DNA from: Roseiarcus sp963732155
GTDB lineage: Bacteria; Pseudomonadota; Alphaproteobacteria; Rhizobiales; Beijerinckiaceae
Assembly (NCBI GenBank): GCA_963732155.1
Contig: CAVSYB010000007.1
Location: forward strand, 310,001-374,000
DNA: 64,000 bases
Direction: 5' to 3'
Shown here: positions 8,598-16,789 of the stretch, one piece after another
Layout: every line of letters begins with the position of its first letter
How positions within the stretch are numbered: position 1 is the first letter of the stretch
Notes under the pieces: generated by a model
Seen by the model: the letters and a program-made list of their open reading frames with translations, nothing else
What the model was told of the DNA's origin: nothing
Database searches by the model: none
Made by a program: the position numbers and the translations under genes

Positions 8598-9706
8598 TCG
8601 ATTTCGACGCGCAGGGCCGCCAGCTTAGGGATCGCGGCCTGCGCCATGCGATAATACTCGTCATCGCGCTCGACGCCGATCGATCGGTAGCCAACGGCGT
8701 TCGCCGCAGCCAACGTTGATCCGGAGCCGGCAAACGGGTCGCATACGACACCTTCTCCTAGCGGAAGCACGGCGCGCACGATGGCTCGCATGAAGGCCTG
8801 CGGTTTCAAGGAGGGATGTTTCGCCATGTCGCGCTCGGCCTTTGGCGTCGGGCCGGACTTGATCACGTCCCCAAACGGCTTGTCTGCCGAGATGCGCCGG
8901 AACCCACCGGTCTTCCATTTCCTGAGGTTGTCCTGCACGCGTCCGTCGACCGGGTGACGTAGAACGATCCACGGCTCGAACTGCGAGCGCGGCATGACCG
9001 AAACATTCGAGAATTCCTCATGGGCGTTCTTCGGTCTGTCGCCTCCTCGCATAGTCTGCACCAGGCGCACGATGTGGCCGCGAATCTCCAGTCCGCCGTC
9101 AGCCATCGCCTCGGCGACCAGGTGCGAGAGCAACGGGTTCGACGCCACGACAACGTTGGCGCCGGGGACTGTCGCGCGAAGAACGAGTTTCCCAAATTCG
9201 ACAAAGAAGCGACGCATCTCCGTCCGGTCCTCGTCGTCGAGGACCGTGAAGCGCGGCAGCGGCGCGCGCTGGTGGCCGTCGAACGACGGCGGCAGGCGCC
9301 AGACGCCGCCGATGTTTCCGTTACGGAGCCTAGCGTGTTCTTTTTCGCTGTATTCCAGCGGCGAATATGGTGGGTCGGTGACGACGGCGTGCAACGAGCG
9401 CGGCTCGACGGACCGGAGCCAGTCGAGGCAATCCGCGCGGACGAGATTCGCCTTTCCGATATCGACAGCCCCGGCGACGAGTGACGCCTTGGCGCGCCCG
9501 TCCGCGTTGCGAAGCCGGTATTGTCCGCGTCCGACGCGTTCGAAGACCTCTGGCGTGTGGAGATTCAACGACGAGCGGATTGAGGATTGGGCGACAGTTC
9601 CCAGATGTGTGGCGATCGCAGCCTGAATTTCTCCGATCGAGGCGCGCTCGGCTCTAGACAAATAACCCACAACCGCGTCTCTAATGGCCCCTGGCGGACG
9701 TGTCAT
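8594..9706 (-). CDS. Type II DNA methyltransferase (N4-cytosine/N6-adenine, beta-type)
   Basis: An intact 370-residue amino-methyltransferase. Motif IV, TDPPYSPLEY, is at residues 110-119 and the AdoMet motif DPFAGSGST at about 324-332; catalytic motif before AdoMet motif is the beta-class order. The N-terminal 75 residues form a helical region resembling a winged HTH (AIRDAVVGYLSRAERASIGE), unusual for a minimal methylase, which may read DNA or autoregulate. It presumably protects the site cut by the neighbouring nuclease; whether it methylates N4-C or N6-A cannot be decided. ATG 9706 has a GAGGGGG site about 9 bases upstream. The gene ends tail-to-tail with the nuclease. Confidence 0.88.
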   Translation of the reverse strand: MTRPPGAIRDAVVGYLSRAERASIGEIQAAIATHLGTVAQSSIRSSLNLHTPEVFERVGRGQYRLRNADGRAKASLVAGAVDIGKANLVRADCLDWLRSVEPRSLHAVVTDPPYSPLEYSEKEHARLRNGNIGGVWRLPPSFDGHQRAPLPRFTVLDDEDRTEMRRFFVEFGKLVLRATVPGANVVVASNPLLSHLVAEAMADGGLEIRGHIVRLVQTMRGGDRPKNAHEEFSNVSVMPRSQFEPWIVLRHPVDGRVQDNLRKWKTGGFRRISADKPFGDVIKSGPTPKAERDMAKHPSLKPQAFMRAIVRAVLPLGEGVVCDPFAGSGSTLAAANAVGYRSIGVERDDEYYRMAQAAIPKLAALRVEID

Positions 9707-9737
9707 CGAATCGATCCCCCTCGCGGAGGGATTATTT

Positions 9738-9756
9738 AACGTCTAAACGTCAAACG
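9738..9756. promoter_or_regulatory. Tandem AACGTC repeats between methyltransferase and small gene
   Basis: AACGTC occurs at 9738-9743 and 9746-9751 on an 8-base period, followed by a partial third AACG at 9753-9756. The array sits in the 97-base divergent region between the methyltransferase start (9706) and the small gene (9804), where an operator for the R-M genes would be expected. No function is shown by sequence alone. Confidence 0.35.
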
Positions 9757-9803
9757 CAAGCGAAGATTGGCAGCACGGCCAAGCGATCCACCGGAGGATG
9801 TCG

Positions 9804-10004
9804 ATGGCGAAGGGAAGCGCAGGCGGGAACGCGCAGAAAGCCATGCAGCAACGGATCGCCGGTGGGATGGCTATCGTCACCCAGGGGGTGGTCCTGTCGC
9901 AACCTTCGAAGGCCGAGCTGCGCGCCATGGTCCCCGAGTACCAAGAGAGTCTGGTCAAGAGGATTCCGCCGGGCGTAAAGGGGAAGCCGAAACCGAAGGG
10001 GTAG
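9804..10004 (+). CDS. Hypothetical protein of the R-M element
   Basis: A 66-residue basic protein with a Gly/Ala/Gln-rich N-terminus, a short hydrophobic stretch (MAIVTQGVVL) and a Lys/Pro-rich tail (PPGVKGKPKPKG). GGAGG at 9793-9797 fits the ATG at 9804 (6-base spacing) better than the ATG at 9798. No HTH of the controller (C) protein type is visible. Its position, divergent from the methyltransferase across the AACGTC repeats, makes it cargo of the element, with unknown role. Confidence 0.5.
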   Translation: MAKGSAGGNAQKAMQQRIAGGMAIVTQGVVLSQPSKAELRAMVPEYQESLVKRIPPGVKGKPKPKG

Positions 10005-10313
10005 CTGGCGTTCTTCGCGAACAGACCGTTGATGACCTTCCTCATAGCCTCGGAGGATTCGCCGTAGCGTTGCTCGCGAACACGGGCGTGATCGTCAAGG
10101 CATCGGCTCCGGCCCTCGGGTCGACGCCAGAAGTCATATTGAACCGTTCAATTCAACGATAAATCGCGACCAAGAAAGTGTCAACCGTCCGCCGCACGGC
10201 GAGAGACTGCCCATATCGGGTTTGCGCGCCAACGACGATGAATGACGCGGCGGGTCCATTCCGCAAACGTCTTCAAGGGTGTTATCGCCAATCTAGTAAA
10301 TCCTTGGAAGCAA
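10005..10313. other. Right arm of the element, no gene found
   Basis: This 309-base stretch leads from the small gene to the tRNA. A leftward frame through about 10005-10150 is open and reads as mixed polar residues but has no start codon and no family resemblance; it may be a remnant. No recombinase motif is seen. Confidence 0.4.
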
Positions 10314-10390
10314 TGGTCGGAGTGAGAGGATTCGAACCTCCGACCCCCTCGTCCCGAACGAGGTGCGCTACCAGGCTGCGCTACACTCCG
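10314..10390 (-). tRNA. tRNA-Pro (anticodon CGG)
   Basis: The reverse complement folds as a cloverleaf: acceptor stem CGGAGTG/CACTCCG, D arm GCGC...GCGC, anticodon stem CCTCG/CGAGG with loop TTCGGGA (anticodon CGG, reading CCG codons), T arm GGAGG-TTCGAAT-CCTCT, discriminator A and an encoded CCA. Length is 77 including CCA. The 3' 46 bases are duplicated at 7652-7697, so this gene is the integration target and has been kept intact by the incoming copy. Confidence 0.95.
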
Positions 10391-10570
10391 ACTGCGTCGC
10401 TTTTCAGAAGGCGGCGACGCGGCGTTATAGAGGCGCTTCCGGCCCGGCGCAAGCGCGCTGAGCGCCGGGCGGCGGGTCCGTTTGAAATTTGACGATTGCT
10501 TCGGTTGAGCCTGGGACAATTTCCGTCGGGAGCGCGGCGGCGCTCGCCGTTACGGCCGCGAGGCGCCGTC

Positions 10571-10753
10571 TCAAACGTCCTTCACTGCGGGCGAACTCCC
10601 CAGGCCCTTCAGAGTTTCGACGATCCAAATCTCGGCCTCCACCCGCGAACCGAAAAACTGCTCACGAACGATTTCCCCGTCGACGCTGATCACGGCTTTA
10701 TAGGGCAGTTGTTCGGTGGGCGTTTCGACGACTTCTCCGGTTGCTTCGGCCAT
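10571..10753 (-). CDS. Small hypothetical protein
   Basis: A 60-residue acidic protein (MAEATGEVVETPTEQLPYK onward) with a compact beta-like core (KAVISVDGEIVREQFFG, EAEIWIVETL). Start at 10753 is supported by GGAG seven bases upstream; an in-frame extension to 10852 is Arg-rich and unlike the core. It resembles short conserved hypothetical proteins of Rhizobiales in style, but no family is recognised. It lies alone between the tRNA and an AT-rich gap. Confidence 0.55.
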   Translation of the reverse strand: MAEATGEVVETPTEQLPYKAVISVDGEIVREQFFGSRVEAEIWIVETLKGLGSSPAVKDV

Positions 10754-11247
10754 CGCGCCGCTCCATTCTTTGCGCGAAGCATAGCGGAAGCGGATCGCGA
10801 ACGCGAGGACGGCGTCAAGGCCGGCGAATGGCGGACCGGCCCGGCGCCGCAATCGCGCGGATCATGCCAAATCTCGCCCTGGGCGCCCGCGCGCCGAACC
10901 CGGGGAGCAACAAATTGTTTCTGAAAATATGGAATCGTGCTATGTTGACTTTTGCGATAACCGCCAATCCGGGGAGCCATAACCGCACAACAAGCCGTGA
11001 AATCCAAGAACGCGGAATCCAAATTTTTTCGCCCGCAACGCACTGATTTTCCCCGTTTCGCCCAAGAATAAATTTGGAAAAGCTTGCAAAACCAAAAAGC
11101 CGGCCCTTGAAAACAAAGGGATTTTTTCGCCTCCAAATCGCCGAATTGGGTCAAGGCGCGTCATCCAAGGGTTTTGCAACGGGCTGGCATGCCAGCCGCG
11201 AAGGGGAGCTTCGCCGCCGGCGACGCGGCCCCGAAACGGGCCGCGCC
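10754..11247. other. AT-rich intergenic region between small gene and amidohydrolase remnant
   Basis: This is one of the most AT-rich stretches of the window (about 10905-11140). The plus strand has a short stem with a T run (11104-11127). A 16-base palindrome GGCTGGCATGCCAGCC lies around 11182-11197, and an 8-bp stem CGCGGCCC/GGGCCGCG is at 11224-11245, just past the amidohydrolase stop, where it could end that transcript. No protein-like frame was found on either strand. Confidence 0.5.
11104..11127 (+). terminator. Weak terminator-like hairpin
   Basis: CCCTT (11104-11108) pairs with AAGGG (11116-11120) around a 7-base A-rich loop and is followed by A and six T residues (11122-11127). The stem is short, but the T run is the expected form. 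No rightward gene ends here, so it could close an unannotated small RNA that begins in the AT-rich region to its left. Confidence 0.35.
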
Positions 11248-12140
11248 TCAGCCGCAGCCGCCGCGGCGATCGCTCGTGGCGGACCGTTCCGAAAGCCGGC
11301 GCGCCTTGCCCGAGGCGCGGCTGCCGAACTCGAATGTGCGCTGATGGATCTCCGGTCGGGCGAGGATCGGCGCAATGAGCCGGGCGAGCCGGTCGGCCCA
11401 GGCTTCCGCGTCCGCGCGCGGCGGCGATCAGATCCTGGCGCACCTCGATCAGCGCGTTGGCGAGACCGCGCGCCGTCGCGATGTCGTCGATCACGTCGCC
11501 TTCGAGCGCGCCGTCATAGGGCTCGTTGTCGCCGATCGCTCGCGCGCCGCCAGGTCGGCCTCGCGCGGCGAGCGCTCGCAGCAGCGGCTCCGCCAGCCGC
11601 GGGTCGCGGTCCCACAGCACGCCGACCTTCCACGGCCGCGCGGCGCCGCGCCAGAACGGCGTGAAGGAATGGATCGACACGACGGCTGGCGCGACGCCCG
11701 TCGCCGCCATCGCCTCGACCGTCTCGGCGATCGCGTCGCGATAGGGCGCCCAGTAGAGCGCGCGCCGGCGCGCGATCTCCGCCGCGTCGACCCTCGCGTT
11801 GCCGGGCACGATCGCCCCGTCGGACAGGCGCATCACCAGCGTCGGATCGTCGGCGCCGCGGTTGGGATCGATCAGCAGGCGCGAGAAGGTCGACAGCACC
11901 GCCGGCGCGCCGAGCCGCTCGGCGAGGCGGCGCGTCAGCCAGGCCGCGCCGATGTCATAGGCGATATGCCGCTCGAGCGCCTCGCGCGCCAGGCCGAGGC
12001 CGTCGATATTCGGCGGGCAGGCCGTTGGCGGCGTGGTCGCAGATCACGATCGCGCCGGCGTCAAGCGCCCCGTCGATCCGCTCGACGGGGGCGAACGCCT
12101 CCGGGGCGCCGGCGATCTCGGTGGTTGCGGCGGCGCGCAT
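11248..12140 (-). pseudogene. N-formylglutamate amidohydrolase-like gene with two frameshifts
   Basis: The intact family releases glutamate and formate from N-formylglutamate (HutG-type). The first frame (ATG 12140) gives AIVICDHAANGLPAEY, with the conserved metal-binding Asp-His. Near 12001-12010 the frame shifts and continues as DGLGLAREALERHIAYDIGA and LIDPNRGADDP, then VVSIHSFTPFWRG and ALIEVRQDLI. Near 11408-11422 it shifts again to AWADRLARLIAPIL and ends with TGA at 11248-11250. All family blocks are present in order, so one extra base at each site explains the state. If real, the gene is dead; two independent indel errors are the alternative. It is divergent from the EamA transporter. 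Confidence 0.82.
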
Positions 12141-12298
12141 GCCAGCCCCTTGCTTGAGCGTTGCGGCGAGAATAAGGACAGCGCTCGCCCGATTCAAATG
12201 GCGCGGATCGCCTTTTCGCGCGTTCGGGCGAGACGGGCGCGCGCCGGCGCGGCGAAACGGGTTCAAACCACACGCCTCGCGCCGGGGCCGGAATTTCA

Positions 12299-13186
12299 AT
12301 GAACTCCTCCTCGTCGCCCGCGCTCCGGCCTGAAAGCATCGCCGCGCCTTTCGCCGCGCTCGTCGCCGGCGCCCTCGCGATGGGCCTGTCGCCGATTTTC
12401 GTGCGCCTGGCCGATGTCGGGCCGTTCACCAGCGCCTTCTGGCGCGTCGCGCTCGCCTTGCCCGTGCTCTACGCCTGGATGCGTTTGAGCGAGCGCGGCG
12501 CGGCGCGGCCGCGCCGGCGTTTCCCGCGCGCCACGATCCTGGCCGGCCTCGCCTTCACCGGCGACCTGTTCTTCTGGCATCTGTCGATCGTCACCACCAG
12601 CATCGCCAATGCGACGTTTTTCGCCACCACCGCGCCGATCTGGGTGGTCCTGTTCGGCTGGATCATTCTCGGCGCCCGCGCCTCCCCGACGGTGCTCGCC
12701 GGACTCGCTCTTTGCATCGCCGGCGGCGGCGCGCTCGTCGCGCAGAGCCTGCGCCTGGAGACGGGCGGCGCGATCGGCGATCTCTACGGCGTCGCCACCG
12801 GCGTGTTCTTCGGCCTCTATTTTCTCGCCGTGCAGGCGGCGCGCGAAGAAGGCTCGGCGGCGCGCGTCACGTTCGAGGCGAGCGCGATCACCGCGGCGCT
12901 GCTGCTCGTCGTCGCGCTGTGCCTAGAGCGCCGGTTGCTGCCGCACAGCGCGCAGGGCGCCGCCGCGCTGTTTGCCCTGGCCTGGATCAGCCACGCCGGC
13001 GGCCAGGGCCTGCTCGCGGTGGCGCTCGGCCGGCTGCCGGCGGTTTTTTCGTCGCTGGTGATCTTTCTGGAGGCGATCGCCGCGGCGTGCTTCGCCTGGG
13101 CGCTTCTCGGCGAGCCCGTCACGCTCGTTCAAGCCGGCGGCGGACTGGCGATTCTCGCCGGCATTTATGTTGCGCGGCCGCGCTAG
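12299..13186 (+). CDS. EamA/DMT-family transporter
   Basis: A 295-residue inner-membrane protein with ten hydrophobic segments arranged as two EamA repeats (about residues 17-145 and 155-292), the architecture of drug/metabolite exporters. Typical pieces are SPIFVRLADVGPFTSAFWR in the first repeat and FSSLVIFLEAIAAACFAW in the second. The substrate cannot be inferred. It is divergent from the N-formylglutamate amidohydrolase remnant, with 158 bases between the starts. Confidence 0.87.
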   Translation: MNSSSSPALRPESIAAPFAALVAGALAMGLSPIFVRLADVGPFTSAFWRVALALPVLYAWMRLSERGAARPRRRFPRATILAGLAFTGDLFFWHLSIVTTSIANATFFATTAPIWVVLFGWIILGARASPTVLAGLALCIAGGGALVAQSLRLETGGAIGDLYGVATGVFFGLYFLAVQAAREEGSAARVTFEASAITAALLLVVALCLERRLLPHSAQGAAALFALAWISHAGGQGLLAVALGRLPAVFSSLVIFLEAIAAACFAWALLGEPVTLVQAGGGLAILAGIYVARPR

Positions 13187-13236
13187 AGATCGCGGCCGCC
13201 GACCGGCAAGTTGACAGCGGCGCGGAGGCGAAGAAT

Positions 13237-13695
13237 ATGGCGCGGCGACGGGCGCCGGGGGCGTCGATCCGGACAGTCATGAACGGCAAAATCGGCTTGT
13301 TTTTCGTTGGCGCGATCGCGGTCCTGGCGGCCGCGCCCGCGCAGGCGGATTTTCGGATGTGCAACAACACGTCGAGCCGGGTGAGCGTCTCGCTGGCCTA
13401 TACCGACGGCCAGGGCTGGGTGAGCGAAGGCTGGTGGAATCTGAAGCCCGCCGATTGCGACACGCTGCTGCGCGGCGCGCTGGCGGCGCAGTTCTACTAC
13501 GTCTATGCGATGGACGAGCGCGGCGGCGAATGGAAGGGCAAGGCGTTCATGTGCACGAGCGACCGCGAATTCAAGATCGACGGCCGCCAGGATTGCTACG
13601 TGCGCGGCTACGACCGCACGGGGTTCTTCGAAGTCGACACTGGCAAGGACGCCAAGAACTGGACGGTGCAGCTCACTGATCCGACCGGCCCCTGA
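13237..13695 (+). CDS. DUF1036 family exported protein
   Basis: A DUF1036 protein with an N-terminal export signal: a basic start, a hydrophobic stretch (IGLFFVGAIAVLAAA) and an APAQA cleavage site, then FRMCNNTSSRVSVSLAY, the family hallmark. DUF1036 proteins are small periplasmic or secreted proteins of unknown function. Conserved aromatic and cysteine residues follow (GWWNLKPADCDTLL, CTSDREF, DCYVRGYDRTGFFEV). The ATG at 13237 has GGAGG about 9 bases upstream; the internal ATG at 13279 would give a classical shorter signal peptide and remains possible. It starts 50 bases after the transporter. Confidence 0.85.
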   Translation: MARRRAPGASIRTVMNGKIGLFFVGAIAVLAAAPAQADFRMCNNTSSRVSVSLAYTDGQGWVSEGWWNLKPADCDTLLRGALAAQFYYVYAMDERGGEWKGKAFMCTSDREFKIDGRQDCYVRGYDRTGFFEVDTGKDAKNWTVQLTDPTGP

Positions 13696-13909
13696 GCCAT
13701 CGGCGCCGGCGCGCGTCGTCGCCCGTTGCGACAAGGCTTCGCCAATCGCGCGAGCTCCGGCGGGGCGCGGCGGCGCGCGTCGCCCGGCGGGCATTTGATC
13801 GCGCATGCAAAATGCGTCACGAAGGAGCGCTGGAGCGTCGGCCGGCCGGATCGGCGCCGGGCGCGCGAATCGGCCGCGGCCGACCAAGGTTTCACGGGGG
13901 AAGCGTTCG

Positions 13910-15343
13910 ATGAGAAGACGGCGCCGCATCAAGATCATCGCCACCCTCGGACCGGCTTCGTCCGACAAGACCGTCGTCGCCTCGCTGTTCGAGGCCGGCG
14001 CGGACGTGTTTCGAATCAACATGAGCCACGCTTCGCATGACGACATGCGCGCGCGGGTGGCGATGATCCGTTCGCTGGAGGAGCAATTCGGGCGGCCGAT
14101 CGGCATCCTCGTCGATTTGCAGGGCCCCAAATTGCGCATCGGCGACTTCGAAAGCGGGGCGGCGCTGCTGCGCAAGGGCGACGCGTTCACCCTCGACTCG
14201 GACCCGACGCCCGGCACGCAGACGCGAGTGTTTCTGCCCCATCCCGAAATCCTCGGCGCGCTCGAGCCCGGCCACAAGATCCTGATCGACGACGGCAAGG
14301 TGCTGCTGCGGGCGACCCATGTCGAAAAGGGCCGCGCCGTCACGATCGTCGAAATCGCCGGCCGCGTCTCCAACAAGAAAGGCGTCAGCCTGCCGGACAC
14401 CACCATCCCCACTTCGGCGATGACGGAAAAGGATCACCTCGACCTGCAGGCGGCGCTCGAGGAAGACATCGACTGGATCGCGCTGTCCTTCGTGCAGCGG
14501 CCCGAGGACATTCGCGAGGTGCGGGCGCTGGCCAAGGGGCGCGCGCTGATCATGGCCAAGATCGAGAAGCCGCAGGCGATCGCGCGCCTCGACGAGATCA
14601 TCACCGTTTCCGACGCGCTGATGGTGGCGCGCGGCGATCTCGGCGTCGAAATGCCGCTCGAACGGGTGCCCGGCCTGCAGAAGCGCATCACGCGTCTGGC
14701 GCGGCGGCAGGGCAAACCCGTGGTGGTGGCCACGCAAATGCTGGAATCGATGATCGTCGCGCCGGTGCCGACGCGCGCCGAAGTCTCCGACGTCGCGACG
14801 GCGGTGTTCGAAGGGGCCGATGCGATCATGCTGTCGGCGGAAAGCGCCTCCGGACAATATCCGCGCGAGGCGGTCGCCACGATGAACCGCATCGCCGAGG
14901 AAGTCGAAAGCGAGGAGGTCTATCGCAGCATCATCGCCACGCAGCGCTTCGAACCCGAGGCGACCGGCGCCGACGCGATCGCGGTGGCGACGCGCGACGT
15001 CGCCGAAACCCTGGAGCTGAAGGTGATCTGCGCCTGGACCGCGTCGGGGGCGACCGGCCTGCGCATCGCGCGCGAGCGGCCGCGCTCCTCGATCCTGGCG
15101 TTGACGCCGATCGTCGCGACGGCGCGGCGGCTGGCGGTGGTGTGGGGCGTTCACGCCGTCGTCACGGAGGACGCGCGCGACGAACGCGACATGACCGACC
15201 GGGCCTGCCGACACGCCTTCATCGACGGCTTCGCCCAGCCGGGCGAGCGCGTGATCGTCGTCGCCGGCGTGCCGTTCGGCACGCCCGGCGCGACCAACAA
15301 CATGCGCATCGCGCTGATCGCGGCGGAGGGCGGATCGGCCTGA
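13910..15343 (+). CDS. pyk: Pyruvate kinase
   Basis: Transfers phosphate from phosphoenolpyruvate to ADP at the end of glycolysis. The 477-residue protein begins RRRRRIKIIATLGPASSD (residues 2-19), carries the B-domain LIDDGKVLLR, the catalytic IMAKIEKPQA with the active lysine, MVARGDLGVEMP with metal ligands, ATQMLESMI and the C-terminal allosteric domain with CAWTASGATGLRIA. Length is normal for type II pyruvate kinase. The ATG at 13910 has GGGGGAAG upstream; a longer frame from 13805 adds only a non-homologous Arg-rich leader. Confidence 0.95.
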   Translation: MRRRRRIKIIATLGPASSDKTVVASLFEAGADVFRINMSHASHDDMRARVAMIRSLEEQFGRPIGILVDLQGPKLRIGDFESGAALLRKGDAFTLDSDPTPGTQTRVFLPHPEILGALEPGHKILIDDGKVLLRATHVEKGRAVTIVEIAGRVSNKKGVSLPDTTIPTSAMTEKDHLDLQAALEEDIDWIALSFVQRPEDIREVRALAKGRALIMAKIEKPQAIARLDEIITVSDALMVARGDLGVEMPLERVPGLQKRITRLARRQGKPVVVATQMLESMIVAPVPTRAEVSDVATAVFEGADAIMLSAESASGQYPREAVATMNRIAEEVESEEVYRSIIATQRFEPEATGADAIAVATRDVAETLELKVICAWTASGATGLRIARERPRSSILALTPIVATARRLAVVWGVHAVVTEDARDERDMTDRACRHAFIDGFAQPGERVIVVAGVPFGTPGATNNMRIALIAAEGGSA

Positions 15344-15502
15344 AGCCGGCGGCGTTCGCGCCGTTGCTTCGACGCCCCGGACGGGTTTGAATCGATTCCG
15401 ACGTCGCCGGCCTGTTCGACTGGAGCGCTGCTCCGCGCCTTGCTTGGCGTCGGCGATCGAACGGAGTTGCGACGCGCCTCAACCGCAAGTCAGCAAAAGC
15501 GC

Positions 15503-16447
15503 ATGCGCGAGGAACAACAGCAACCCGCGCGGCGGGTCAAGTCTCGGTCCCGGTCGTCGCGCGGCGATCGGGCCTGGCCGACTCTAATTGTCGTCGGCCT
15601 GCAATTGTATTCGATCGTCACGGGCGCAATCACCGGTCAAGCTTGCTTTGGCTGGCAGATCCGCAACGACTGCATTCCGTGGAGCTGGGACAATTACTTT
15701 CTTTTCATACTACCTGTTTCGATATTCATTTGGATATTCCTTACCCTGTTTTTGCGAATTTTATGGCGACATTTCAAGCGGCAGGGGTTGAGCGACGAGG
15801 ACGTCGATGCAGAACTCTGGGGAACAAAAAAAATATCATTCAAGGACATGGCGTTCGCCGCCGAGGTCGGGTTTTGGTTGCCCCTGTTGATGGTGGCGTC
15901 GCTGCTCGGCGCGGCGCTGCTTTGGTTCAACGTCATCGCAGTCCGCACCGGCGCAACGCCGGCTTACGCGCCGCAGCCTGAGGTGGCGTTGCGCAGCCTA
16001 GGGCCCGACGGCCGTTCGTCGCAGCCCGGCCATCTCGTGATGACCAGGGCGGAGATTCTTCCTCCGCTGCTCCGCGATGGCCAACCGGTCCCGCAAGGAC
16101 GACCCCGTCTTGTGTTGGCTTTCGAGAGCAGACTACCCGTGGAAGCAGTCCTCCGCAGCTTCAGGATCGCCCTTTACACGGCGGCGGGCGACCGAGTCCC
16201 GACGTCTCGCAACGCGCTCGGCGACGACCTGCCGCTGCACGCGTGGGCGCCGCCGCGGGGAGGTTACGAACTCGAGGCCGAGGTCGGCGGCCAACCCCAG
16301 ATTCTGCAAGTCTGTGCGGCGATTGTGGACAGGGCGTCGCGCGTGGATCGCGAGCGTTCCTTCCTGATCCTGAGCGGCGCGCGTTTCGTGCCGGCGGTTC
16401 CGGACAGTGAGGCGCGCTTCGAGCAACAATATGCCTGTCCGGATTAG
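15503..16447 (+). CDS. Hypothetical membrane protein, three predicted helices
   Basis: A 314-residue protein of unrecognised family. The N-terminal 25 residues are Arg/Ser-rich and cytosolic in character. Predicted helices lie at about residues 27-45, 65-88 and 120-146, and the C-terminal 160 residues form a soluble, Pro/Arg-rich domain (LVLAFESRLPVEAVLRSF, DLPLHAWAPP). The ATG at 15503 is preferred to a TTG at 15440, although neither has a clear ribosome site. The helix-coding part (about 15590-15850) is AT-richer than its neighbours. No operon partner is evident. Confidence 0.6.
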   Translation: MREEQQQPARRVKSRSRSSRGDRAWPTLIVVGLQLYSIVTGAITGQACFGWQIRNDCIPWSWDNYFLFILPVSIFIWIFLTLFLRILWRHFKRQGLSDEDVDAELWGTKKISFKDMAFAAEVGFWLPLLMVASLLGAALLWFNVIAVRTGATPAYAPQPEVALRSLGPDGRSSQPGHLVMTRAEILPPLLRDGQPVPQGRPRLVLAFESRLPVEAVLRSFRIALYTAAGDRVPTSRNALGDDLPLHAWAPPRGGYELEAEVGGQPQILQVCAAIVDRASRVDRERSFLILSGARFVPAVPDSEARFEQQYACPD

Positions 16448-16789
16448 GCCCGCTCTCCTCGGTTTCCCGATGGCTTGAGGCCAGGATTGCCCTTCCGGGG
16501 TCTTCGGCGACGATAGATCGCGCATTGCGCGCGCGGCTGGCCGTGGAAGCCGCCGGCAGCCGCGCCCAAGCGCCGAAGCAGGCCAGGATATGGAGACCTG
16601 TCCGACTTTATAACAAATCCTTGAATCGGATTTTAAAGTGCAATCAATCCTTTGCCGCCGCGTTAACCCTGCGCGGCGATCGGCGCTCGTTCACAGAGTT
16701 TTAATTGACCCGCATTAACTTGCCTCAATTCCTGCAACACACGCGATCGATTTGACTTTGCTCTGGTCGCTCGGGCGGAGGAGCGGTTT
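16448..16789. other. Intergenic region upstream of the GGDEF-EAL gene
   Basis: This 342-base gap is GC-rich up to about 16590, then AT-rich (16600-16760), with TTGAC at about 16707 and again at about 16751. It probably holds the promoter of the signalling gene, though no -10 box is clear. No coding frame was seen. Confidence 0.45.

Larger units (their letters stand above)
7652..10359. mobile_element. tRNA-Pro-integrated restriction-modification element
   Basis: The 2.7-kb segment bounded by the two 46-base tRNA-Pro repeats carries a frameshifted PD-(D/E)XK nuclease gene, a convergent beta-type DNA methyltransferase and a 66-codon unknown gene. Base composition looks lower in GC than the flanks and codon use is less biased. 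There is no integrase, excisionase, transposase or relaxase gene, so the segment is either a remnant that lost its integrase or a passive element mobilised in trans. Orientation: intact tRNA at the right end, displaced 3' half at the left end. Confidence 0.8.

Noticed and set aside
9804..10004. Controller (C) protein of the R-M system
   Set aside because: The small protein has no helix-turn-helix pattern; its Gly/Lys/Pro content does not fit that family.
10005..10150. Leftward open frame in the right arm of the element as an integrase remnant
   Set aside because: No start codon and no tyrosine- or serine-recombinase motif could be seen.
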